Below, piece after piece: positions 13,492 to 20,467 of a stretch of 23,311 nucleotides of DNA; positions within the stretch are counted from its first letter, which is position 1, and each line of letters begins with the position of its first letter. This DNA is from a virus: positions 1 through 23,311 of IMG/VR virus record IMGVR_UViG_3300009505_001018; one strand, written 5' to 3'. Below the pieces are notes generated by a model. The model made no database searches. It saw nothing but the letters and a program-made list of their open reading frames with translations, and was not told the DNA's origin. The position numbers were made by a program, and so were the translations under genes.

Positions 13492-14706
13492 ATGGATGCA
13501 CAATTAAAAGTTAGTAGAGCAGTAACCCGTCTTGCTTGTACAAACCCGTTCTTCGGGTCTTGTCTAATGCAGTTGGGAACTATAGAGGATCCTACTTGTT
13601 CTACTATGGCTACCGATGGCACAACTGTGTACTGGGGTAGGGCCTTTGTAGATACGCTGACTGAGGAGGAGGTAAGGGCTGTGTTGTGTCACGAGGTGAT
13701 GCACGTAATCCTTATGCACTGCCAAAAGCAGCCTGCACGATACTCTGATTTTAAACTTACTAACGTAGCTATGGATTACACGATTAATCCTGAGTTGCGG
13801 AACAGTGGGCATGTGTTGCCCAAGGGTGTCTTGTTCGATGAGTCTGGAAAGACTGCAGGTTGGACTTGGCAGGCTATCTACTTGTTACTGGAGGAAGTAA
13901 AGAAACAGCAGGAGGGTGAAGGTCAGCCCTCTGAGGGTGGAGAAGATGGAGAAGGCCTAGATGGTTTCACAGCTTCAGAAATAGAAGCGATGGCTAATGA
14001 CATAGCCAATGCTGAAGACCACGTAGGGCCATCTAAGAAGTCGGATTCTGAAACAGAGACCACTAAGCAGAAGATACAGGATATGGTTGTCAAGGCTGTT
14101 ACTACTGCTGAAGGCTCTAAGACTGACTTGCCTGCGGGTATGGAACGTATCTTAGAGGAGATCAGAGAGCCGAAGCTGCCTTGGAATGAATTCTTCCAGA
14201 ACAAGGTAAGAGCAAAGTTCCCAGATGATTTCACCTATCGTAAACCTAACAGGAAGTTCTTCGCAGATGATCTCTATCTGCCGACTATGTCAGGTGAGCG
14301 AGCAGGGACAATCGTGTTAGCTTTGGACACCTCTGGATCAGTACGTGATGAGGAGTTAGCCGCTTACTGTGGAGAGGTCAACTGTATTATTAATGATCTT
14401 AAACCAGAGAAAGTATACCTGATGACGTCTGATTGTAGGGTAGCACAGGTACAGGAATTTGAAGGTGACATGTGGTTTGATGTCGCTGACTTTAAAGCGT
14501 TAGGTGGTGGAGGTACTTCTTTCAGACCGGTATTCGAATACTTGGATGAGAAAGAGATAGCTGTAGACCAACTAATTTACTTTACTGATATGGGTGTGTA
14601 TGCCTCGGATTACCCGACAAAGCACCCTGATTTTCCTGTTATATTTGTATCAACTGAACCAAATCAAACAGCCCCATTTGGGGATGTAGTCTACTTAGAA
14701 CTATAA
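13492..14706 (+). CDS. Metallopeptidase-like plus VWA domain protein
   Basis: 404 aa. N-terminal domain: LTEEEVRAVLCHEVMHVILM with the zinc motif His67-Glu68-x-x-His71, followed by AMDYTINPEL, as in the putative metallopeptidase domain found with VWA-like proteins. A long acidic Gly/Glu/Ser linker spans about 138-195. The C-terminal VWA domain has MIDAS DTSGS (279-283), Thr342 in GGGGTSF and Asp366 in FTDMG. The two-domain layout matches families usually annotated as VWA-like DUF2201/PF13203. It starts 15 nt after the MoxR stop with AAAGGAG, so the pair is one unit. Whether the zinc site cleaves protein is not known. Confidence 0.87.
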   Translation: MDAQLKVSRAVTRLACTNPFFGSCLMQLGTIEDPTCSTMATDGTTVYWGRAFVDTLTEEEVRAVLCHEVMHVILMHCQKQPARYSDFKLTNVAMDYTINPELRNSGHVLPKGVLFDESGKTAGWTWQAIYLLLEEVKKQQEGEGQPSEGGEDGEGLDGFTASEIEAMANDIANAEDHVGPSKKSDSETETTKQKIQDMVVKAVTTAEGSKTDLPAGMERILEEIREPKLPWNEFFQNKVRAKFPDDFTYRKPNRKFFADDLYLPTMSGERAGTIVLALDTSGSVRDEELAAYCGEVNCIINDLKPEKVYLMTSDCRVAQVQEFEGDMWFDVADFKALGGGGTSFRPVFEYLDEKEIAVDQLIYFTDMGVYASDYPTKHPDFPVIFVSTEPNQTAPFGDVVYLEL

Positions 14707-14716
14707 GGAATATTAT

Positions 14717-15862
14717 ATGAATAGTCTTAACATATCTAGAGATTTAGAAGCACAAAGCTACTTCGCAAGCACTATCCAGCCTCTCTGTGCTCTAATTAAT
14801 CAGCTGAAGTTCTCTGAAGTCTTTGATAACGAAACGGGGAAGGTATTACCCCATATCGCGAAGGATCTGTCAATCGCTGAGATATCCGCAAGAGAGCATT
14901 TAGAGATAGTCTGCTATCGCGAGAAAGTATCTGTAGACGCGGTATTAGAAATCATAGAGCGCAGGTTAGACCGTACTAGGGCTAAGTTTGCTGATATGTT
15001 TCCTACTCCCGCAGATGCCCAAGATGACTTTCAGGCCATTGCGTCAGAGCTGTTTGACTACGGAAGCAGATATGGCTACCGGAGGTTTCTGATGCACGAT
15101 GTAGACTCTGAGCAAGTTGATGAGCTGTTGCTACTCTTACCTAGAGATGGTGCTACTGTGAAGCAAGGCTTGGTAGGGCTTTACGTGAAATCTCTTAAGT
15201 CTCTGATCAAAGCGCTTGTAAGCTTCACTGCTATAAAAGAGCTGATGCCTACTTACCGTGAAATAGCGGTAAAGCGGAATGAGACCTTTCGAAAGCTTAC
15301 TAAATCCAAAGAAGATCTGACGGATGGATTTTTCGGGTCTTGGTCTCTATCAGGTAGGATAAGCATGAGACGCGAACCTACTTCAAAGATAGAGTTGACT
15401 GAGCTAAGAAGAAATGGAGCAAGACGTGTCTCTGTCAGCGATGAGTCTCTGGATAATATGGGAGCTAGTAATATTAAGATCGCTGCTGACGCTCTATCTT
15501 TCCGGACTAAGAAGACAGTGATTACAGATGTAAGGGAATGTAGCGTTGAGGAAATTGCAGCTGCTGGTAAGAAGATGAAGTTCAAAGGTAACACAAGTGA
15601 CGTAAGGGTCTACGAGATAACACAAGGCTTCGCTATGGACACTCTTGCATTAGAGACCAATGCTTCTCAAACTCACGGTCTTAACACTCGACTAGAGAAG
15701 ATGAAGAGGAACACTATTGACCTTAGAGGTTACTTTATTACAGTACAGGAAACACCTACGATGCATTTCCAATCTGTGACGTTATCGATCGGTCGAGGCT
15801 TAGGCTCTACCACGAAGCGCATAGTTGGCGAAGTAATGGACACACTGACTCTATCATTCTAA
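14717..15862 (+). CDS. Unknown protein linked to MoxR/VWA pair (381 aa)
   Basis: Starts 10 nt after the VWA gene with AAGGA. No recognised motif. The N-terminal 200 residues look helical (runs such as ISAREHLEIVCYREKVSVDA and DEQ-rich stretches). The C-terminal half is more mixed, with basic patches (ELRRNGARRV, KKMKFKG) and a beta-type end. No Walker, HExxH or membrane segment is seen. Being directly downstream of MoxR and the VWA protein, it is a candidate third component or substrate (inference from position). Confidence 0.75.
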   Translation: MNSLNISRDLEAQSYFASTIQPLCALINQLKFSEVFDNETGKVLPHIAKDLSIAEISAREHLEIVCYREKVSVDAVLEIIERRLDRTRAKFADMFPTPADAQDDFQAIASELFDYGSRYGYRRFLMHDVDSEQVDELLLLLPRDGATVKQGLVGLYVKSLKSLIKALVSFTAIKELMPTYREIAVKRNETFRKLTKSKEDLTDGFFGSWSLSGRISMRREPTSKIELTELRRNGARRVSVSDESLDNMGASNIKIAADALSFRTKKTVITDVRECSVEEIAAAGKKMKFKGNTSDVRVYEITQGFAMDTLALETNASQTHGLNTRLEKMKRNTIDLRGYFITVQETPTMHFQSVTLSIGRGLGSTTKRIVGEVMDTLTLSF

Positions 15863-15877
15863 ACTAAGGAAATAACT

Positions 15878-16156
15878 ATGTACACTATTACTCACACACA
15901 TGCACAGATGAGCGCACTTCTTAACCAGAGTGCTAACGCTGAAATCCAGTTAACCAGTAAGATAGCAGACCTGTTATCATCTCGCTCGGCGGCAGTTTCC
16001 TTCATCCAGACTACTCAGCTCCAGTCAGTTGTGAACTCTAATCGGCGTTCTATTTATGCGCTGGACTTGCAGCTCACTCAGGCTAGGAAGGAGTTAGATG
16101 TGGCGCAGTATAACTATTACTACGCTAGTAAGCAGTTAGCTACCCTAAACAACTAA
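15878..16156 (+). CDS. Coiled-coil hypothetical protein (92 aa)
   Basis: Starts after AAGGA at 15866-15870. Polar, Gln/Ser/Ala-rich, with two helical stretches (INQSANAEIQLTSKIADLL-like, and LDLQLTQARKELDVAQYNYY) that could form an antiparallel hairpin. It resembles the coiled-coil protein at 7588 in general character only. It closes the MoxR/VWA block before a 67-nt gap that holds no clear signal beyond the next gene's AAAGGAA. Confidence 0.68.
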   Translation: MYTITHTHAQMSALLNQSANAEIQLTSKIADLLSSRSAAVSFIQTTQLQSVVNSNRRSIYALDLQLTQARKELDVAQYNYYYASKQLATLNN

Positions 16157-16223
16157 ATCAACTTTTATCAAACTGATCACACTAAAGAACAACCAACTTA
16201 ATATAAATCAAAGGAATACAAAT

Positions 16224-16517
16224 ATGAGTAATGATACTTTACGAGCACAAACAATCGAACTGATGACTGGCTTTATGATGGATAACATCTATGCTGGGCA
16301 GAATATCGATACAACTGAACTCCAGAACACTGCTGCACTGTACTACGACTTGGTTCTTGGTGCAAGGGATGCTATTGCTGCCGAGAATGTAATCAAGGAG
16401 AAGCAAGCGGTTGACGCGGTCAAGGCCGGTTATGTCGATGCTTCCAATCCTACACAGGTGGACTTGATGGGTGGTGCTCGGGCTGTAGAGAAATCTACGT
16501 TCTATAAAGGAGAGTAG
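16224..16517 (+). CDS. Hypothetical protein (97 aa)
   Basis: ATG 16224 follows AAAGGAA. Mostly helical and Ala-rich, with an acidic first half and a conserved-looking short C-terminal stretch (NPTQVDLMGG). No membrane segment or metal motif. No family is recognised. The next gene starts 1 nt after its stop. Confidence 0.7.
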   Translation: MSNDTLRAQTIELMTGFMMDNIYAGQNIDTTELQNTAALYYDLVLGARDAIAAENVIKEKQAVDAVKAGYVDASNPTQVDLMGGARAVEKSTFYKGE

Positions 16518-16518
16518 T

Positions 16519-16695
16519 ATGGGTTTCCAAGACCAAATGGCTGAACTGAGTAGGCGCATTGTCTCTTTGGAACAGCAGGTGATCTTCTTAAAAGGAGAGA
16601 TAGCACTGAGAGATCAGAGAGCTATGAGTGAAGAAGGTGTTGAGCTGCTTAAAGCGGTTGAGCAAATGAATCAGGAAAGAAGGGAGCAAAAGTAG
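16519..16695 (+). CDS. Short coiled-coil protein (58 aa)
   Basis: Begins MGFQDQMAELSRRIVSLEQQ; the site AAAGGAGAG overlaps the end of the previous gene. Leu/Ile/Val at heptad spacing between about 10 and 50 predict a parallel coiled coil, ending in a charged Glu/Arg/Gln/Lys tail. The gene packs exactly between neighbours (1-nt gaps on both sides), which supports it being real. Function unknown. Confidence 0.65.
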   Translation: MGFQDQMAELSRRIVSLEQQVIFLKGEIALRDQRAMSEEGVELLKAVEQMNQERREQK

Positions 16696-16696
16696 T

Positions 16697-17020
16697 ATGA
16701 GTGAACACACTTGTCTAGATGTGGATTTCGACGTGACAACAGGGAGCCGCTGTGTTGCCTGTAGAGAACGTTCAGAAGCTCACACAGTATGGTTAGCCAC
16801 TAGGGAGTTTCCTGTCTTTGACCACAGCCCTGCTGATGTGATCAGGTACATTCACGAAGGGGAGATGGAGATACAAGCGAGGATTATCGACAGTTTCCGT
16901 GAGAAGTATTGGGAGCAGAACCGCAGGTGTTATGAACGTGATACTACGATAGCTAAGCTAAAGAAGGACATCCTAGTGTTAGAACAAGCCATCGACTGGT
17001 TTGTAAACTCTAGTGAATAA
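16697..17020 (+). CDS. Hypothetical protein with possible N-terminal zinc site
   Basis: 107 aa. HTC near residues 4-6 and CVAC at 19-22 give three Cys and one His that could bind one zinc. The rest is helical: EGEMEIQARIIDSFREKY, then a coiled-coil-like TIAKLKKDILVLEQAI. No family is recognised. It overlaps the next gene's GTG by 8 nt. Confidence 0.68.
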   Translation: MSEHTCLDVDFDVTTGSRCVACRERSEAHTVWLATREFPVFDHSPADVIRYIHEGEMEIQARIIDSFREKYWEQNRRCYERDTTIAKLKKDILVLEQAIDWFVNSSE

Positions 17021-17342
17021 GGCAGAAGATTTTAAGCCTGCTTTACAGTACAGTACAGAAGAACTTATTAAGAGGTTACGTCTGAACATCATACTTCACT
17101 CTTGTGTCTATTATCAATTTGATGAAAGCATATGGAGTGATTTCGATTTCGACAGTAAGTGTAAACAGTTGGTCGCGCTATTAGCGGATCAGCCTAATAC
17201 TTACAGTGACCGCTTCGATAAGTTCTTTGTAGACTGGGATGGAGAGAGTGGCTTTCACTTCCCTCACCGAGATCCTTGGGTGTACAGTAAAGCAGAAGAA
17301 TTAATCAGACTAAACAAACTATATACAACAGGAGAGAAATAG
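17013..17342 (+). CDS. Hypothetical protein with LigA-Ia-like helical motif
   Basis: 109 aa from GTG 17013, inside the end of the preceding gene. The segment RLRLNIILHSCVYYQFDESI, followed by WSDFDFDSKCKQLVALL, resembles the N-terminal Ia domain of NAD-dependent DNA ligases (pattern xYYxxDxxxxSDxxYDxxxxxL), a motif that occurs alone in many small phage proteins. The rest of a ligase (adenylation Lys motif) is missing. In full ligases this part binds the NMN half of NAD; a nucleotide-binding role here is speculative. Confidence 0.6.
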   Translation: MNKAEDFKPALQYSTEELIKRLRLNIILHSCVYYQFDESIWSDFDFDSKCKQLVALLADQPNTYSDRFDKFFVDWDGESGFHFPHRDPWVYSKAEELIRLNKLYTTGEK

Positions 17343-17343
17343 A

Positions 17344-17436
17344 ATGGGATTATTCTTTGTAATAGGAGCCGTCTTCTTTGGCGCGCTTCTTATACCAGTT
17401 TATGTAATTGATCTATACACTAAAGGGGAGAGGTAG
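17344..17436 (+). CDS. Tiny membrane protein (30 aa)
   Basis: ATG 17344 with GGAGAG at 17333-17338, which overlaps the previous gene's end. Sequence MGLFFVIGAVFFGALLIPVY and a short charged tail: one membrane helix. Unknown function. Such mini membrane proteins are common in phage early regions. Confidence 0.5.
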   Translation: MGLFFVIGAVFFGALLIPVYVIDLYTKGER

Positions 17437-17520
17437 GTGGATGACGGTACCTTTTACTGCTTACTTTATATCGCCTTTGTAATAGCTCTGTCAGTATATG
17501 AGATATCTAAAGAGGATTAA
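17437..17520 (+). CDS. Tiny membrane protein (27 aa), GTG start
   Basis: GTG directly abuts the preceding TAG, with GGGGAGAGG just upstream. It reads one hydrophobic helix (FYCLLYIAFVIALSVY) and a charged end (EISKED). Support is the exact packing and the ribosome-binding site; no family is recognised. Confidence 0.42.
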   Translation: MDDGTFYCLLYIAFVIALSVYEISKED

Positions 17521-17524
17521 AACT

Positions 17525-17740
17525 ATGGAAATGAATGAGATGGTAATGTGTTTCGGGTTTGTCTTACTGACCCTCACGAGTGTCATATCAGTACCTTTCG
17601 TAGCATCGTATGTACTAACGTTGATTAGCAGGCCACATTACCGCAAGTGTTGTAGGTGTGAAAAGCTTAAGCCGTTAGAGTTAACGCATATGCTGTGTGA
17701 GGATTGTATAGATGAATTAGTTAACACAGAGGAATACTAA
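17525..17740 (+). CDS. Membrane-anchored zinc-ribbon-like protein (71 aa)
   Basis: Start taken at ATG 17525, with AAAGAGG upstream and 4 nt after the preceding stop; an in-frame ATG at 17498 would lie inside that gene. Residues about 8-33 form a membrane helix. A short Cys-rich domain follows, with CCRC and, 15 residues later, CEDC, typical of a single zinc-ribbon or knuckle. Likely membrane-tethered with the zinc domain in the cytoplasm. Its stop overlaps the lysozyme ATG (TAATG). Confidence 0.62.
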   Translation: MEMNEMVMCFGFVLLTLTSVISVPFVASYVLTLISRPHYRKCCRCEKLKPLELTHMLCEDCIDELVNTEEY

Positions 17741-18147
17741 TGAACATAGACATATTAACATCCGTACTTGAGCACGAAGGTTTCAGAGAGAAGCCTTACC
17801 AATGTTCAGAAGGTGTTTGGACTATTGGACACGGGTTGACATACTTGACCGAGAGTGAGTCTGAAGAGATTGTAGCTAATCGCTTAGAAGACTTGTACGA
17901 CAGATTAGAAGAGAAGCACACCTGCTTAGAGAGCTACAAGTACGGCACGAGGGTGAGGATCCTCAATGTCCTTACTGAGATGGCATTCCAAATGGGTTGG
18001 ACTGGCCTTCATAAGTTCGTTAAGATGTTTGAAGCTATCTCTAACCACGACTTAGGTCTGGCAGCAGTAGAGATGTTAGATAGTAAATGGGCTAAGCAGA
18101 CTCCCGGTCGAGCTAATGGTCTTGCACGTAAACTAAGAACCGCTTAA
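17740..18147 (+). CDS. T4-type lysozyme (endolysin, GH24)
   Basis: 135 aa muramidase that cleaves the MurNAc-GlcNAc bond. The N-terminal active site is HEGFREKPYQCSEGVWTIGHG: Glu13, then eight residues, Cys22, then five residues, Thr28. T4 lysozyme has Glu11-Asp20-Thr26; the E-8aa-(D/C)-5aa-T pattern is known among phage lysozymes, and Cys at this position is compatible with activity. No signal-arrest helix is present, so a holin would be needed for release. Upstream sit several tiny membrane proteins that could include it. The C-terminal part (EMLDSKWAKQTPGRANGLA) is typical of the family. Confidence 0.88.
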   Translation: MNIDILTSVLEHEGFREKPYQCSEGVWTIGHGLTYLTESESEEIVANRLEDLYDRLEEKHTCLESYKYGTRVRILNVLTEMAFQMGWTGLHKFVKMFEAISNHDLGLAAVEMLDSKWAKQTPGRANGLARKLRTA

Positions 18148-18162
18148 ATAAGGAATACTAAA

Positions 18163-18402
18163 ATGAACACAACTATAATCACTAAGCAAAACCCTTTCGG
18201 TGGAGAGCCTCGAACGATCGAAGTCAACCTATCACCAGAAGCGTATGAGCAAGCAGCAGCAGCGTGGAAAGGAGGTTTGTTAATACAACAAGCATTCCCC
18301 ACCTTGTCCGCTGATGATCGTGAGTTTATTCTTACCGGACACACCCCTGAAGATTGGGAAGACATGTTCGGAGAGGATGATGAGGAAGACGATTACATTT
18401 AG
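18163..18402 (+). CDS. Hypothetical acidic protein (79 aa)
   Basis: Leader AAGGAATACTAAA before ATG 18163. The central Ala/Gln-rich helix is followed by a segment FPTLSADDREFILTGHTPED and a very acidic end (EDDEEDD). The pattern 'fxxLxxxxREFIxTGxxPEDW' is frequent in small phage proteins of unknown function. A 50-nt gap follows with only a leader for the protease gene. Confidence 0.68.
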   Translation: MNTTIITKQNPFGGEPRTIEVNLSPEAYEQAAAAWKGGLLIQQAFPTLSADDREFILTGHTPEDWEDMFGEDDEEDDYI

Positions 18403-18452
18403 GTAGTACCCGCAGTATCTAAACTAAAAATATATTATTAAGGAAGTAAACT

Positions 18453-19013
18453 ATGTACAATGAATCACAGCAGGTCGGACAACTTCTTACAGACAGCGCT
18501 ATCATTATGCTGACAGACGGTTTTGAGCAGGACACTATTATGCCAATCGTGGCTAGAATAATGGCTTACAACCTGATGCCTAAAGAGCTTCAGCCTGAGT
18601 TCATTACTATGGTTATTAACTCACCGGGTGGCTCTGCGCACTCTTGCTTCCACTTGATCGACATTATGAAGACCTCTAAGATCCCAGTGCATACTGTTGC
18701 TATGGGTATTACAGCGTCTTGTGGTGTTCTTACTTTGATGGCAGGAGCGAAAGGTCACAGGTCTGTAACACAGAACACTTCTATCTTGAGTCATACTTGG
18801 TCTTGGGGCGCAAGTGGTACTTCATTCGCTCTGGAAGCTGCTAACGTTGAGTTTGAACTTAGCAACCAAAGGATGATGGCTCACTACAGGAAGTGTACTG
18901 GTAAGTCAGAGAAGTATATTACTAAACATCTGGTTGGCCCGACTGATAGTTGGTTGACTGGAGAAGAAGCAGTGAAACACGGATTAATTGACTTTGTAAC
19001 GGAGACTTACTAA
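18453..19013 (+). CDS. clpP: ClpP-like serine protease
   Basis: 186 aa of the S14 (ClpP/crotonase fold) family. VINSPGGSAHS at 54-64 forms the oxyanion strand. The catalytic triad is Ser89 (GITASCG), His114 (ILSHTW) and Asp165 (PTDSW). The C-terminal LTGEEAVKHGLID matches ClpP closely. Complete length for a ClpP subunit. Phage ClpP-like enzymes are either prohead proteases or true Clp-type peptidases. No scaffold or portal gene is near, and no ClpX/ClpA-type IGF-loop unfoldase is seen; the AAA+ protein at 7995 is the nearest candidate unfoldase. Leader AAGGAAG precedes the start. Confidence 0.9.
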   Translation: MYNESQQVGQLLTDSAIIMLTDGFEQDTIMPIVARIMAYNLMPKELQPEFITMVINSPGGSAHSCFHLIDIMKTSKIPVHTVAMGITASCGVLTLMAGAKGHRSVTQNTSILSHTWSWGASGTSFALEAANVEFELSNQRMMAHYRKCTGKSEKYITKHLVGPTDSWLTGEEAVKHGLIDFVTETY

Positions 19014-19014
19014 T

Positions 19015-19221
19015 ATGGAAAATATGATTGAAGGTATTGAGTGCATTGGCGAATTTGATTCTCACACAGAAGGTTGTGTAATCACCTTAACAGATCAGAC
19101 GATCTACATTTACCAGAACGAGTTCTTCCTGACATGTTGGGAGGAGGCGATTGAAGAACTGAAGATGGTGTTCAGGTTTGAAGATGGCGAACTACTCTCT
19201 CTTGACACACTAAGCTACTAA
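19015..19221 (+). CDS. Hypothetical protein (68 aa)
   Basis: Starts 1 nt after the protease stop. Acidic, probably a small beta-rich fold (CVITLTDQTIYIYQNEFF), with no Cys cluster, membrane segment or known family. Close spacing to both neighbours supports translation in the same unit. Confidence 0.65.
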   Translation: MENMIEGIECIGEFDSHTEGCVITLTDQTIYIYQNEFFLTCWEEAIEELKMVFRFEDGELLSLDTLSY

Positions 19222-19230
19222 GGAACCTAA

Positions 19231-19782
19231 ATGACTAATGAATACGAAGACCCGAGTTTATCATCGGATGCCCCCAGCATTGACCCTAATGCCACGGAGC
19301 CTAAAGCAGTAGAAGGCGCTCACGGAGGCAAACGCCCCGGTGCAGGTCGCCCTAAAGGGAGTAAGAACCAGTTCTCTAAGCACTCGGTAGATCGACTGAA
19401 AGAGCTTGAGTTCGACCCAATGGAAGCTATGGTAGATCTCTATCACGAGACAGCAACGATCATTGCCGAGATGGAAGATGTCAACCACCCGAGACGGTAT
19501 AGCGCACCCGCGTTAGCTGCCTTGATCATTAATAAACAGAAGGTTATCAACGACTTAATGCGATACGGCTACCGACACGTTCCTGAAAAGATCGAGGTAG
19601 AGGCTGTTGAGAAGCAACCGTTCCAGATCAACTTTACAGGCGTGACCCCTAAGGCCGCTGTTGTTATTGAGCAGTTGGACACAGTAGATGTTGAGCTCCA
19701 GCCTGCTAACTTTGACAGTGATGTTGGAGTAGTAGAAACTGTTGAAGACAACTCTGCCCCTGATGAAGATAAAGAAGACTAA
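19231..19782 (+). CDS. Putative terminase small subunit
   Basis: 183 aa. Residues about 31-46 (HGGKRPGAGRPKGSKN) are the basic Gly/Arg/Pro hook often seen near the start of phage small terminase subunits and related DNA-binding proteins. A helical middle part follows (PMEAMVDLYHETATIIAEME), then PALAALIINKQKVIND. The end is acidic, as in many packaging proteins that contact the large subunit. No large terminase is visible in the window, so the call rests on this motif and overall layout. It could also be an unrelated AT-hook protein. A hairpin terminator follows. Confidence 0.5.
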   Translation: MTNEYEDPSLSSDAPSIDPNATEPKAVEGAHGGKRPGAGRPKGSKNQFSKHSVDRLKELEFDPMEAMVDLYHETATIIAEMEDVNHPRRYSAPALAALIINKQKVINDLMRYGYRHVPEKIEVEAVEKQPFQINFTGVTPKAAVVIEQLDTVDVELQPANFDSDVGVVETVEDNSAPDEDKED

Positions 19783-19787
19783 TAATT

Positions 19788-19803
19788 AGGCCGAAAGGCT
19801 TTT
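19788..19803 (+). terminator. Rho-independent terminator-like hairpin
   Basis: AGGCC (19788-19792) pairs with GGCTT (19797-19801) around a GAAA tetraloop, followed by T residues to 19803 and CCC. It lies 6 nt after the stop of the putative terminase gene, in one of the few real gaps. The stem is short, with one G-U pair, so it may be a moderate terminator. Confidence 0.55.
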
Positions 19804-19841
19804 CCCTATTGATACACTAAACTAACTACGAGAATATAACT

Positions 19842-20177
19842 ATGAAAACTATTAACAAGCAAGTACAATCACAAACATCTTTCAACTTTGACCAGCGCAC
19901 TATCTCTGATTTCAACTCTTCAGAACTCGCTCAGTTGGCGCATGACTATTTGTCGTTGATCGCTAATGGCAAGGGTGCCAGCTTTGGCGCAATTGCTGCG
20001 GGTCTTGGTATTAACTACCGAACTGAAAGTCGTGTCTACAAGCTCCTCTTTGCTGTATTAAGGAAGATGGGTGCAGATGGCAGGCTCGATATGTTCCGGT
20101 CTGAAATTGGTAATCGTACTATCTATATGTCTAATGGGAGCTACAACGCTAAGCCTGTTCACTACTCAGCAACTTAA
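19842..20177 (+). CDS. Hypothetical protein, possible winged-helix (111 aa)
   Basis: First gene after the hairpin. An N-terminal polar stretch (Gln/Ser/Thr/Asn) is followed by a helical region: SELAQLAHDYLSLIANG, then ASFGAIAAGLGINYRTESRV and YKLLFAVLRKMGADGRL, then a beta-like RSEIGNRTIYMS. The helix-turn-helix-then-wing order suggests DNA binding, but no family is recognised. The leader is GAGAATATAACT rather than the usual AAGGA. Confidence 0.65.
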   Translation: MKTINKQVQSQTSFNFDQRTISDFNSSELAQLAHDYLSLIANGKGASFGAIAAGLGINYRTESRVYKLLFAVLRKMGADGRLDMFRSEIGNRTIYMSNGSYNAKPVHYSAT

Positions 20178-20191
20178 AGGAACCAAACACT

Positions 20192-20467
20192 ATGATCAAT
20201 GAACACCCCTACTTTAGTGAAGAATACCTCGCAGCAGCAGCTTTAGCAGCTCAGATCAGGATGGATACAGAGGCCTTGACATATGCTAAGAACGCTGCTA
20301 TCGTGGACAAGAATGCAACCTTGCGCTTTATAGCGTATAACACACACAACGTAGGGAAAGCCGTGTACAACAAAGTATTAGCGGAGTATGAAGCAGCAGA
20401 GACTAAGTCTTCTAACGCTTATATGGCAGCTAAGATGACTGCCTTCAATCGATTATTAGGAGAGTAA
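20192..20467 (+). CDS. Hypothetical helical protein (91 aa)
   Basis: AAAGGAACC precedes ATG 20192. Ala-rich and helical throughout, without motifs, Cys or membrane segments. The stop TAA directly precedes the ATG of the DHODH-like gene, and its last codons GGAGAG serve as that gene's ribosome-binding site, so the two are likely translated together. Confidence 0.65.
   Translation: MINEHPYFSEEYLAAAALAAQIRMDTEALTYAKNAAIVDKNATLRFIAYNTHNVGKAVYNKVLAEYEAAETKSSNAYMAAKMTAFNRLLGE

Noticed and set aside
16157-16223. Promoter in the 67-nt gap before 16224
   Set aside because: TATAAA is present at 16202 but without a fitting -35 element; it is better explained as the A-rich leader of the next gene.
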